Shown here: positions 1-7,691 of the stretch, piece after piece
How the letters are laid out: each line of letters opens with the position of its first letter
How positions within the stretch are numbered: the stretch's first letter is position 1
NCBI GenBank assembly: GCA_003142955.1
Contig: PLOH01000070.1
Location: 85,877-128,103 of the forward strand
Length of the DNA stretch: 42,227 bases
DNA from: Opitutia bacterium
GTDB taxonomy: Bacteria; Verrucomicrobiota; Verrucomicrobiia; Opitutales; Opitutaceae
Direction of reading: 5' to 3'
Notes under the pieces: model-generated
What the model was told of the DNA's origin: nothing
Databases searched by the model: none
What the model saw: only the letters and a program-made list of their open reading frames with translations
Translations under genes and position numbers: made by a program

Positions 1-20
1 TCAGGCGACCCCGCCCTACA
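1..20. repeat. Possible half of a palindromic repeat cut by the window edge
   Basis: The first 20 bases (TCAGGCGACCCCGCCCTACA) are non-coding in any recognisable gene. They look like one arm of a GC-rich inverted repeat of the general form TGTAGGGCGGGGTC-loop-GACCCCGCC, whose other arm would lie outside the window. Only one arm is visible, so this is a weak call. Confidence 0.25.
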
Positions 21-76
21 ACCATTCGATATCGGCCCGATCGTTCGAAAAGCGAGTCCGGCTGCATGAGTCCGGC

Positions 77-1633
77 TTACCTGGGTCTTTCTGCCGGAAG
101 CTCGTCCGATTCCTTGAAGGCTTCAACGTGGTAGATGAAGACGGAAGTCCCCGGTTGACGCCAGTCCGTGCTTTCGCATCCGGCCTTTTCGGCGAGATTG
201 TTGAGGAAGTCGACCTTGTCGGGCAACTGGTCCCAAACTTGTGGCAGATAGGTGGCCCCGTGTCGGCCGATTTGCAGCACGACGCCGTCCTGGTGCGGCT
301 GGAGTTTTTGCAACAACTCGGCCGGGGACGTGAAGGCGAGCGGCTGGGGCTCGGTCAGTATGCTGATTTCGATCTCAATCTGGTCGACTTCGCCCGGCGC
401 AACGGGAGAAAACCGGGGATCGCCGATCGCGGCATTGCGGGCATTATCGATCACCGCCTGATACAGCGGGCCCTGCGCGCGGATGTAACCGATGCAACCG
501 CGCAGGTCGCCGTGTTTGGTCAGGGTCACAAAGCAACTTTTGGATGCGGCAAATCTCGGGGCGAGGCTTTCGGCGGAAACTTCGGGCGGGTGGTCACCCG
601 CGACGACCTGGCGCACGGTTTTTCGCGCAAGCTCAAGCAGATACCGGCGGTCGGTGGCCGTGAACGAACCCGGGGCCGGGGCGTAGAACGCGATGGCCGC
701 GTAGCCGACCACCCGCGATTTATCCCCGGCGGTGTCGCCGCTGTTGCGTCGGTCAAGCAGGCGCGCGGTCCAGCCGCGCTCGCGGGCCAGGTGCAGCAAA
801 GTGAGAATCGGAATCCTCCCGCAGGCCTCCTGCGACTCCATGGTGGCGATATCGAGATCGCAGATCGCCTTGACGCAGCGCTCGTCAAGCTCCTGGGCCT
901 TGGCATACGGGTAATAATGGCTGAGGTCGGAGCTCGCGATGATCAGCGTGCGGTCATCAACGATCCTGGCCAATGCGGAGGCAGCTTTCGCGGGATCGAC
1001 GTCGCCCATCACCACGGGGACCAGCTGAAAGCCCTTCAGCGTCTTCTGCAGAAACGGGATCTCGACCTCGACCGAGTGTTCCCAGGTGTCGGCAGTTTCT
1101 GTTTCGGGCACCGCCCGGGAAGACTGCGGCCACCACCCTGGTCGTTGCACGTAACAACGCGGTTCCAGGGCAAATGGGTCGGACTGCGCCAGCAACGCGG
1201 CCTTCGCGGAGATCGGCACGTCGCCGAGCGGCGTGCGGAAGACGGCGGCGTTCGTCACCGACGCGGCGCGCAGATCGGCATAGTGCGACGGGCCCAGGAC
1301 CACGACGGTGTCATATTCGCGCCCGACCAACCGCCGGTAAGCTGAGCCCGCCACGGGCCCGGAGTAGGGATAACCGGCATGGGGGCAGATCAATGCCTTG
1401 AGTTCACCATCGAACGGCGGCGTCCTGGCTCCGGCGAGGCAGGCGTCAATCACCTGGGAGAGTTCGGTGGGATCTTTGGGATAAAACAGTCCGGCCACGG
1501 CGGGCTCACGGATCCTGACGACGGCCGCTGGGGGCACGGTCGTTTCCGCCGTGGCGGCGGGAAGGCGGAACGCGCAGAAGAGCGCGACCGCAGGGATGCA
1601 GATCCGGTAAACGAGGCGTGTGGGAGTGTTCAT
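77..1633 (-). CDS. Exported Memo-AMMECR1 fusion protein (AmmeMemoRadiSam system B + A)
   Basis: A 518-residue protein joining two parts of the AmmeMemoRadiSam set. Residues 1-29 look like a signal peptide (hydrophobic core, then PAATA). Residues about 44-318 are a Memo domain (extradiol-dioxygenase-like fold): CPHAGYPYSG at 83-92, GPSHY at 114-118, EHSVEVEIPF at 185-194, SSDLSHY at 234-240 and CGRIP from 271. H85, H117 and C271 match the metal ligands of human MEMO1 by motif. Residues about 325-505 are an AMMECR1 domain with LRGCIG at 377-382 and DPRFSPV near 405. In many bacteria the two domains are separate genes beside a radical SAM enzyme; no radical SAM gene is in the window, although one could lie beyond position 1. 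The family's biochemical role is not settled. The signal peptide implies action outside the cytoplasm, which is odd for both domains. Confidence 0.9.
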   Translation of the reverse strand: MNTPTRLVYRICIPAVALFCAFRLPAATAETTVPPAAVVRIREPAVAGLFYPKDPTELSQVIDACLAGARTPPFDGELKALICPHAGYPYSGPVAGSAYRRLVGREYDTVVVLGPSHYADLRAASVTNAAVFRTPLGDVPISAKAALLAQSDPFALEPRCYVQRPGWWPQSSRAVPETETADTWEHSVEVEIPFLQKTLKGFQLVPVVMGDVDPAKAASALARIVDDRTLIIASSDLSHYYPYAKAQELDERCVKAICDLDIATMESQEACGRIPILTLLHLARERGWTARLLDRRNSGDTAGDKSRVVGYAAIAFYAPAPGSFTATDRRYLLELARKTVRQVVAGDHPPEVSAESLAPRFAASKSCFVTLTKHGDLRGCIGYIRAQGPLYQAVIDNARNAAIGDPRFSPVAPGEVDQIEIEISILTEPQPLAFTSPAELLQKLQPHQDGVVLQIGRHGATYLPQVWDQLPDKVDFLNNLAEKAGCESTDWRQPGTSVFIYHVEAFKESDELPAERPR

Positions 1634-1770
1634 GGAGATACCTTCTGCCTTCGGTCGGACCAGGATAGGCTAGGGACTTTGTTTCGGGGAAACAAGCGTC
1701 CTCATCATCTGGAGGAAGCGCCGCTGCCAGCGTCTCACCCGCGGAGGTTGTCGCATCAAGCTGGACACCG

Positions 1771-1782
1771 TTTTTGCAAAAA
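1771..1782. promoter_or_regulatory. Perfect 12-base palindrome, possible operator
   Basis: TTTTTGCAAAAA is its own reverse complement and sits in the divergent region between the Memo-AMMECR1 and symporter genes, a natural place for a regulator dimer. A GC-rich genome makes such an A/T palindrome stand out. No regulator can be assigned. Confidence 0.35.
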
Positions 1783-1790
1783 GCTTTTCA

Positions 1791-1816
1791 ATTGCCGCAT
1801 CGTGCGCTACGGCAAT
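1791..1816. repeat. 7-base inverted repeat in divergent promoter region
   Basis: Arms ATTGCCG (1791-1797) and CGGCAAT (1810-1816) enclose 12 bases. The structure lies 8 bases right of the 12-base palindrome. It could be an operator or a leader hairpin of the symporter transcript; there is no T-run for termination. Confidence 0.3.
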
Positions 1817-1958
1817 GGGCTCGTTTTCCAACCCCTCTACCGCCCGAACCGCCCCTCCACCTCTGATCCCAACCCGGGCAGGGCGCAGTGACCATTGACC
1901 GTCCTGCCCCTTTTTCTTCCCCATCCGAACCTCCAGTTCCCCTAGCACCGACATCGTC

Positions 1959-3884
1959 ATGCATAACGTAGCCCTCCAATGGATCGATTACGCGATCATC
2001 GCACTGTATACCGCGTTCGTCGTCGGTATCGGTTTCGCGCTGAAGCGATACATGAAGACGTCCTCCGACTACCTCACGTCGGGACGTTCCATCCCCACCT
2101 GGGTCACCGGCCTGGCGTTCATCTCCGCCAACCTCGGCGCCCTTGAACTGGTCGGCATGGCGGCCAGCGGCGCCAAATACGGCATCGTTACCGCCCATTT
2201 CTACTGGGTCGGCGCGATCCCGGCGATGGTGTTCCTCGCCGTCTTCATGATGCCGTTCTACTACGGCTCGAAGGCCCGGTCGGTGCCGGAGTACCTGAAA
2301 ATGCGGTTCGACGAGCGCGTCCGCGCGCTTAATTCGATCTCCTTTGCGGTCATGACCATTTTTGCCTCGGGCATCTCGATGAACGCCCTGGCCAAGCTGC
2401 TCCACCAGCTCCTCGGCTGGAATTATGGCTTCTCTCTCTGGATCTGCTCGGGCATCGTCCTGCTCTACGTGCTCAAGGGCGGCCTGACCTCCGCCATCTA
2501 TACCGAGGTGCTGCAGTTCTTCATGATTGTGCTCGGCTTCGCGCCGGTCGTTTACCTCGGCCTCAAGGATATCGGTGGCTGGGATGCCCTGACCAACGCC
2601 CTCCACACCGTCGCCGCCAATCCCGCCGCCCTCGCGCTCAAGCCCGAAGGCACGCATTACGCAGCGAACGCCTGGACCAGCGCCTGGCAGCCGTTGCTTG
2701 GCGGGCCGAGTAATAACCCGCTGGGCGTCGACTGGTTTGCCATGGTCTTCGGCCTGGGCTTTGTGCTCTCGTTTGGTTACTGGTGCACCAATTTCCTCGT
2801 CGTTCAGCGCGCCATGGCCGCCCGGAACATGGGCGCGGCCCGCCGGACTCCGCTCATCGCGGCCATTCCGAAGATGCTCTTTCCGGCATTGGTAATCCTC
2901 CCCGGCATGCTCGCCGTTGGTCTCGCCGTCCTCCCAGGCAAGTCATACCACCTGCCTTCGCCTCCGGTGCACGAGGCCCGGATGGGGGCGGCCCTCACCG
3001 CGCTGAACGCCGTACCAGCCTCCTCGGAGGCCGTGATCAAGGCGGTCGGCCTGAAGATGGACGCGGCCAAGGTTGCCGCGCTGATCGCCGAAAACACTGC
3101 CCACAAGCTCGATGACGCCGTCCTGCGCACCCGCGTCCAGGACGCCGTCGCCGAGAACGACTACGATGGCGTCATCCTGTCGCTGGTGAAGCGCTACTGC
3201 CCGCCGGGCCTGTTCGGCCTCGCCCTCACCGCGCTGCTCGCCTCGTTCATGTCGGGCATGGCCGGCAATGTCACCGCGTTCAACACCGTCTGGACCTACG
3301 ATCTCTACCAGGCCTACCTCGCCCCGAACAAGAGCGACGAGCACTACGCGTGGATGGGCCGGTTTATCACGGTCGTCGGCATCCTGCTCAGCATCGCCGC
3401 CGCGTACTTCGCCAGCATGTGGACAAATGCGATGGACATCATCCAGCTGGTCTTCGGCTTCGTGAACGCCCCGCTGTTTGCCACCTTCCTGCTCGGCATG
3501 TTCTGGGCGCGCTGCACCGGAACCGGCGCATTCATCGGTCTGATCCTGGGCACGGGCACTTCGATGCTCTTCCATGCCGTCACCCTCTCGGCGGGCAACG
3601 TGCCCGGCATCAAGGGCGGCTACCTCGCCCAGTTGGGCATCTTCCCGACCGACATGGCACAGAACTACTGGCTCGCCGCCACCGCCTTCACCGTCTGCCT
3701 GCTGGCCACCGCGGGCATCTCGCTCGCGACCCGGCAAACCAAAACCGTCGAGGAGCTGAAGGGTCTGGTCTATTCGCTCACCCCGCGGTTGAAGGACAAC
3801 GAACAGAACTTCTTCCTGCGTCCGGCTGTCTTTGGCACGATCCTGCTCATCGCCTGCGTCATCCTCAACATCATCTTTTGGTAA
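1959..3884 (+). CDS. Sodium:solute symporter (SSS family)
   Basis: A 641-residue polytopic inner-membrane protein that should couple Na+ entry to uptake of a small solute, probably a sugar or related compound judging from its SGLT-like features. Visible family features are the first helix at about 11-29, the SANLGALELVGMAASG segment at 57-71 and the motif region ASFMSGMAGNVTAFNTVW at 428-445. Hydrophobic segments recur through the whole length. An unusual hydrophilic stretch at about 327-408, rich in Ala, Asp and Lys, interrupts the helices before the ASFMSG region; comparable transporters have only a short loop there. The next gene, 19 bases downstream, encodes a small two-helix membrane protein and probably shares the transcript, which ends at the terminator at 4145-4177. 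The substrate cannot be read from the sequence. Confidence 0.9.
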   Translation: MHNVALQWIDYAIIALYTAFVVGIGFALKRYMKTSSDYLTSGRSIPTWVTGLAFISANLGALELVGMAASGAKYGIVTAHFYWVGAIPAMVFLAVFMMPFYYGSKARSVPEYLKMRFDERVRALNSISFAVMTIFASGISMNALAKLLHQLLGWNYGFSLWICSGIVLLYVLKGGLTSAIYTEVLQFFMIVLGFAPVVYLGLKDIGGWDALTNALHTVAANPAALALKPEGTHYAANAWTSAWQPLLGGPSNNPLGVDWFAMVFGLGFVLSFGYWCTNFLVVQRAMAARNMGAARRTPLIAAIPKMLFPALVILPGMLAVGLAVLPGKSYHLPSPPVHEARMGAALTALNAVPASSEAVIKAVGLKMDAAKVAALIAENTAHKLDDAVLRTRVQDAVAENDYDGVILSLVKRYCPPGLFGLALTALLASFMSGMAGNVTAFNTVWTYDLYQAYLAPNKSDEHYAWMGRFITVVGILLSIAAAYFASMWTNAMDIIQLVFGFVNAPLFATFLLGMFWARCTGTGAFIGLILGTGTSMLFHAVTLSAGNVPGIKGGYLAQLGIFPTDMAQNYWLAATAFTVCLLATAGISLATRQTKTVEELKGLVYSLTPRLKDNEQNFFLRPAVFGTILLIACVILNIIFW

Positions 3885-3903
3885 CCAGAAAGGAACCTAA
3901 GTC

Positions 3904-4119
3904 ATGGGTCTCGATATCCGTTGGCCGATTGGCCTCATGTTCTCGATCGTCGGTCTGTTGCTGGCCGGGTACGGCCTCTTCACCGGCGGCGAAATCTACA
4001 AGTGCTCCCTCGGCATCAACATCAACCTGATCTGGGGTGGCGTGCTCCTGGTCTTCGGCGCCATCATGCTCACCCTGGCCAAGATCGGCTCCGGCAAAGC
4101 CCCCGAAGGCAAGGAGTAA
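3904..4119 (+). CDS. Small two-helix membrane protein, symporter partner
   Basis: A 71-residue protein with two hydrophobic segments (about 9-29 and 39-60) separated by a short loop with one Cys, and a charged C-terminal tail (GSGKAPEGKE). A purine-rich AGAAAGGA lies about 10 bases before the ATG. It follows the symporter by 19 bases and precedes a strong terminator, so the two genes form one unit. Its function is unknown; an accessory or stabilising subunit of the transporter is an inference from position alone. Confidence 0.75.
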   Translation: MGLDIRWPIGLMFSIVGLLLAGYGLFTGGEIYKCSLGININLIWGGVLLVFGAIMLTLAKIGSGKAPEGKE

Positions 4120-4144
4120 CCCTCGGGATTCTTCGCCCTCTTCG

Positions 4145-4177
4145 ACGCCGACCTGCTTCGCGCAGGCCGGCGTTTTT
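4145..4177 (+). terminator. Rho-independent terminator after the symporter operon
   Basis: Left arm ACGCCG-A-CCTGC (4145-4156) pairs with GCAGG-C-CGGCGT (4162-4173) around a TTCGC loop, with one A/C mismatch, and runs straight into TTTT (4174-4177). It begins 25 bases after the stop of the 71-residue gene. Confidence 0.85.
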
Positions 4178-4333
4178 CTTGGAATGTCTTGTCGACAATC
4201 GGCTCCACGTCACCGGAGCCCGGCAGCTTTCGACTGGCGATGGAGGCATGGTCTCGGCGGCATCGAAAAATCGTCGCAATCATGCACGGTCTGTGGAGAA
4301 AAGGTTGCGTCGAATTGCTGCATTTCTAAGACC

Positions 4334-4474
4334 ATGAACGCTACTGCCAAAAAGGACATCGTTGTTTTCATCACGCACCGGGAGGGAACATGCGCCGATT
4401 GCGGCCGGATGCTCCGGCAATGGGAGTCTCCGGCCGGACCGGCAGAGCACCCGGAAACGGAGCCGCAAGCGTGA
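4334..4474 (+). CDS. Possible 46-residue CxxC mini-protein or gene remnant
   Basis: The reading frame begins MNATAKKDIVVFIT and contains C-A-D-C followed by a basic and proline-rich tail. The start resembles the beginning of small zinc-binding proteins with a VFIT...CxxC motif, but only one CxxC is present, so it may be a truncated remnant. Its TGA stop overlaps a GTG that is a good start for the downstream metallophosphoesterase (GTGA at 4471-4474), the arrangement expected for translational coupling. No clear ribosome binding site precedes 4334. Weakly supported. Confidence 0.3.
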   Translation: MNATAKKDIVVFITHREGTCADCGRMLRQWESPAGPAEHPETEPQA

Positions 4475-5592
4475 CCTCCCGGAGATTTGCGATTTTCCTC
4501 ACCGTTGTCCTGTCAGTCTGGGCCGCGATGCACGGCTATGTCTTCTGGCGGTTATCGTCTGTGCCTTGGGTGGCGGATCATGTGGCGCGGAGTGGAGTGG
4601 TCTGGACAGCCGTGGGCCTGGCGGCGAGTTTTCCGCTGGCCCGGTGGTTGAATGCCCGCCGTCTTGCGGTGTTCGGGCGTCCGTTGGAGCTCTTCGCGGC
4701 GAACTGGGTGGGGGTGCTGTTTCTGCTGCTCACGATGCTGCTGGCGGCGGACGTGCTCACCCTGGGCGGCTGGCTGTTTCCCCGGTTCGTTCCCCTCGTC
4801 CGGGCGGCGGCGGCGCTCTTCGCGCTTCTGCTCGCCGCCTTGGCGTTGGTGCAGGGTGCGCGACTACCGGTCGTGACCGAGCACGAGGTGCGGATGGCAG
4901 GGCTCCCGCCGGAACGCGACGGACTGGTGATTGCCGCGGTCTCGGATCTGCACCTGGGTACAATGATCGGTGAGGCATGGATGAGGCGCTTGATCGCGCG
5001 GCTGGGTGAGCTGAAGCCGGACGTCGTGGTGATCGTCGGCGACTTGGTCGACAGCGAAGTGGGGGCGTTGGAGCCGCTGCTGCCGGTGCTCCGGACGCTC
5101 CGGGCGCCGTTCGGCGTGTGGGCGGTGACGGGAAACCATGAGTATTATGCGGGCCTTGATCGCAGCGTGGCGTTGCTCGAGGCTGCGGGTTTCACAGTGC
5201 TGCGTGATCGGGCGGCGGAAGTCGCGCCCGGACTTGTGGTTGCCGGGGTGGACGATCTCGGCGCCCGCCGGCAATTTGGCGGAAACGAATGGGCGATGGA
5301 ACAGGCGCTGGCTGACCGGCCACCGGGGGCCGTGGTCTTGTTGTCCCACTCACCGGTCCAGGCCGACACGGCGGCTGCGTTGGGGGTCGGGCTCATGTTG
5401 TCCGGCCACACCCACAACGGCCAGATTTGGCCGTTCAATTACCTCGTCCGGTTGAGCAATCGCCTGGTCGGAGGACGTTATGACGTGGGTGGAATGACGA
5501 TCCTCGTCGGTCGTGGCACCGGGACGTGGGGGCCGCGGATGAGGCTCTGGCGACCGAGCGAAATCCTGAGGATCACGCTCCGGGCAGATTAA
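4471..5592 (+). CDS. Membrane-anchored metallophosphoesterase (YkuE-like)
   Basis: A 373-residue calcineurin-like phosphoesterase. Four hydrophobic segments (about 7-27, 43-60, 78-95 and 107-127) anchor it in the inner membrane. The catalytic domain follows from about 150: SDLHLG (158-163), GDLVDSE (190-196), GNHE (221-224), LSHSP (291-295) and GHTH (312-315) supply the usual two-metal site. YkuE-type members act on phosphorylated envelope substrates; the substrate here is unknown. The GTG at 4471 is preferred because it overlaps the stop of the upstream mini-ORF as GTGA and has ACGGAG about 8 bases upstream. An ATG at 4390 with a good GGGAGG would add 27 residues of low-complexity sequence and remains possible. 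Confidence 0.87.
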   Translation: MTSRRFAIFLTVVLSVWAAMHGYVFWRLSSVPWVADHVARSGVVWTAVGLAASFPLARWLNARRLAVFGRPLELFAANWVGVLFLLLTMLLAADVLTLGGWLFPRFVPLVRAAAALFALLLAALALVQGARLPVVTEHEVRMAGLPPERDGLVIAAVSDLHLGTMIGEAWMRRLIARLGELKPDVVVIVGDLVDSEVGALEPLLPVLRTLRAPFGVWAVTGNHEYYAGLDRSVALLEAAGFTVLRDRAAEVAPGLVVAGVDDLGARRQFGGNEWAMEQALADRPPGAVVLLSHSPVQADTAAALGVGLMLSGHTHNGQIWPFNYLVRLSNRLVGGRYDVGGMTILVGRGTGTWGPRMRLWRPSEILRITLRAD

Positions 5593-5712
5593 CCCCGCCT
5601 GCTGTTTCCGTGCGCCACCCCAGGAATCACGGCCGAACATTTTGTCATTTAATAGACGACATCGGGATCGGCGTCGTCGCGGGAAGGGGGTGGCTGGCCG
5701 GGACAAAACACT

Positions 5713-5740
5713 TCCGCCGCGCAGACGAGCTGGCGGCGGA
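5713..5740. terminator. Candidate bidirectional terminator
   Basis: Arms TCCGCCGC (5713-5720) and GCGGCGGA (5733-5740) enclose 12 bases. The right side continues GTTTGTT and the left side is preceded by ACAAAACAC, so a loose T-rich tract follows the hairpin in both directions. The position between convergent genes fits, but the loop is long and the T-runs are broken. Confidence 0.45.
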
Positions 5741-5791
5741 GTTTGTTACGGGTCGAACCCGTTACCACGACTTTGGTGGTTATCTTCGTCG

Positions 5792-5813
5792 GTGGTCCGG
5801 CGGAGCGGACTAC
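5792..5813. repeat. 8-bp hairpin in convergent region
   Basis: GTGGTCCG (5792-5799) pairs with CGGACTAC (5806-5813), including one G-U pair, around a six-base loop. No T-run follows on either side, so a role in termination is uncertain. Confidence 0.3.
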
Positions 5814-5929
5814 TAACTTGGGCTAATATAGCTTATCGGTCTGGCGCCGCCAGAGTTTAGTGCCTTTTGCTGGATTTGTTGACCCATGAATCTGGCAGCA
5901 TGGAGGAGGAACTCCGAAGAGCTGTCGGG

Positions 5930-7237
5930 CTAAAGATACTTCAATTCCCGGGCGGACTGTTCCAGGCTTTCGCGAAATTGCGGATGGGCTACCTCGATCA
6001 ACGCCCGGGCGCGTTTCCGGATCGACTGGCCGTAGAGATCGGCGATCCCGTGCTCGGTAATGACAAAATGGACGTGGCTGCGGGTCGTCACCACGCCGGC
6101 ACCTGGTTGGAGCATCGGGACGATTTTGCTCACCAGCTGGCCGCGACTGACGGTGGTGCTGGGCAGGGCGATGATCGGTTTCCCGTCCTTGGATCGACTC
6201 GCGCCGTACATGAAGTCGATCTGCCCGCCGGCGCCGCTGTAGAACCGCGACCCGATCGAATCCGCGCATACCTGACCGGTCAGGTCCACTTCGATGGCGG
6301 AATTGATCGCCACCATGCGGTCATTCTGCGCGATGCGAAACGGATCATTGATGTATTCAGTCGGGTGCAATTCGACCATCGGATTGTTGTCCACGAAATC
6401 ATACAGGCGCTGCGTTCCCATCAAAAAGCCGGCGACAATCTTGCCCGGATGCAGGGACTTCCGCTCACCGTTGATAATCCCGCGCTCGACCAGGCCAATC
6501 ACCTCGTCCGAGAACATCTCGCTGTGGATGCCGAGGTCGTGTTTATCGCCGAGGAATTTCAGCACCGCATCGGGAATACCGCCGATGCCCATCTGCAGGG
6601 TCGAACCGTCCTCGATCAGACTCGCGCAGGATTGGGCGATCCGCTGCTCCCGTTCGGTGATCTCCCCCATGCGGTGCTCGGTCAGCGGGTAGGACACGGG
6701 CACCACGTGGGTGAGCTTGGACACATGGATGAAGCTGTCGCCAAGGGTGCGGGGCATCCGGTCGTTGACTTCGGCGATGACAATCCGGGCTGATTCCGCG
6801 GCGGTCTTGGTCACGCCCACCTCGATGCCGAAACTGCAAAACCCATGGGGATCGGGCGGACTGACGTGCACCAGCGCGACGTCGAGCGGGAGAATGCCGC
6901 TCCGGAAAAGGCCGGGAATTTCCGACAGGAAACAAGGGGTGAAATCCGCCCGGCCTTCGTTGACGGCCGGGCGGACGTTGGCGCCGATAAACAGCGTGTT
7001 GACGCGAATAAACCGCTCCATCCCTGGGGCGACGTAGTCCGCGTTGCCCAGGGTAAACAGATGCGCGATTTCGATGGCGGGGGTGAATGCCGGCGCCCGC
7101 TCGACCAGCGCGGCCAGCAACGTCCGGGGCACCGAGCAATTGCCGGTCATGAAGACCCTCATGCCGGGCTGAATCGCAGCCGCCGCCTGCTCAGCCGTGG
7201 TGATGCGGGTGCGATAGAGTTGCAGCGTCGGAGTCAC
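5930..7237 (-). CDS. Acetyl-CoA hydrolase / CoA-transferase family protein
   Basis: A 435-residue member of the ACH1/Cat1 class I CoA-transferase family, which moves CoA between short carboxylic acids or hydrolyses acyl-CoA through a glutamyl-CoA intermediate. The expected catalytic Glu is E240 in IHSEMFSDE (237-245). The C-terminal half carries GAGGQIDF (335-342) and TEHGIADL (394-401). Length is normal for the family. It is the last gene of the operon, starting 5 bases after the zinc-ribbon gene. Placed after a 2-oxoacid:ferredoxin oxidoreductase, it is well positioned to remove CoA from the acyl-CoA product, conserving it in another acid or releasing a free acid such as acetate or isobutyrate; that pathway link is inference. 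Acetate:succinate, 4-hydroxybutyrate or hydrolase specificity cannot be separated by eye. Confidence 0.9.
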   Translation of the reverse strand: MTPTLQLYRTRITTAEQAAAAIQPGMRVFMTGNCSVPRTLLAALVERAPAFTPAIEIAHLFTLGNADYVAPGMERFIRVNTLFIGANVRPAVNEGRADFTPCFLSEIPGLFRSGILPLDVALVHVSPPDPHGFCSFGIEVGVTKTAAESARIVIAEVNDRMPRTLGDSFIHVSKLTHVVPVSYPLTEHRMGEITEREQRIAQSCASLIEDGSTLQMGIGGIPDAVLKFLGDKHDLGIHSEMFSDEVIGLVERGIINGERKSLHPGKIVAGFLMGTQRLYDFVDNNPMVELHPTEYINDPFRIAQNDRMVAINSAIEVDLTGQVCADSIGSRFYSGAGGQIDFMYGASRSKDGKPIIALPSTTVSRGQLVSKIVPMLQPGAGVVTTRSHVHFVITEHGIADLYGQSIRKRARALIEVAHPQFRESLEQSARELKYL

Positions 7238-7242
7238 GGGAT

Positions 7243-7689
7243 CTACATGAGCAACTGGATCTGATCATGGCCGTGCACCATCCCGAGTTGCTCATGCACG
7301 TCGACCAGCACCAGCTTGTGCTGATGGCAACCGCTCTTCAGGCAGCCTTCGAGAATGCCCCCGTTGGGCAGGTAAAGCGTAAACATCGGGGAGAAGCAGA
7401 AATCACACTTCTCGGATTCCGCCCGAAGGGAGACTCCACAAGTCGGGCAGAACATCTCGACGACCACGCCCTCCGGGATGTCGATATCGAAAAGGTTTTG
7501 GAAACTGCCGTAGACGGGATCGAGGTGGATGTTCCCGCGGGTGGCGCCGTATTGGATGACCATTTTGACGGAAGGGCAGCCCGCGATCAGCACCGCCGGG
7601 TCCATCAGGCTGTGGCCGCGGGGGCATTGCGCATGCTCGACGTGCAGGGCTTTCGACGGGACCTCGAGGATGATTTTTTCCTTTTCCAT
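7243..7689 (-). CDS. Uncharacterised zinc-ribbon protein in oxidoreductase operon
   Basis: A 148-residue cytoplasmic protein without a known catalytic signature. It has many possible metal ligands: C22-P-R-G-H26, C38, C81-P-T-C84, C95-D-F-C98, C116, C121 and H122/H124. C81/C84 with C95/C98 look like a zinc ribbon. The C-terminal third is His-rich (VDVHEQLGMVHGHDQ). It begins 2 bases after the gamma subunit gene and ends 5 bases before the CoA-transferase gene, so it is certainly cotranscribed with them. A role in metal or Fe-S handling, or as a structural partner of the oxidoreductase, is possible but unproven. Confidence 0.8.
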   Translation of the reverse strand: MEKEKIILEVPSKALHVEHAQCPRGHSLMDPAVLIAGCPSVKMVIQYGATRGNIHLDPVYGSFQNLFDIDIPEGVVVEMFCPTCGVSLRAESEKCDFCFSPMFTLYLPNGGILEGCLKSGCHQHKLVLVDVHEQLGMVHGHDQIQLLM

Positions 7690-7691
7690 GG

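Larger units (their letters stand above)
1634..1958. other. Divergent intergenic region (325 bases)
   Basis: Separates the Memo-AMMECR1 gene (leftward) from the symporter gene (rightward), so it should hold both promoters. No convincing -35/-10 pair or ribosome binding site was found. It does contain a perfect 12-base palindrome (1771-1782) and a 7-base inverted repeat (1791-1816), described separately. No gene is supported here. Confidence 0.5.
5593..5929. other. Convergent intergenic region (337 bases)
   Basis: Lies between the stops of the metallophosphoesterase and the acyl-CoA hydrolase genes. It holds two inverted repeats (5713-5740 and 5792-5813) that may end transcription from either side. 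No gene with family features was seen. Confidence 0.5.

Noticed and set aside
128-1345. 405-codon plus-strand frame
   Set aside because: Antisense shadow of the Memo-AMMECR1 gene in GC-rich DNA; no family motif.
1788-2657. 289-codon minus-strand frame in the symporter gene
   Set aside because: Asp/Gly/Arg/His-rich shadow with no domain, opposite a clear transporter.
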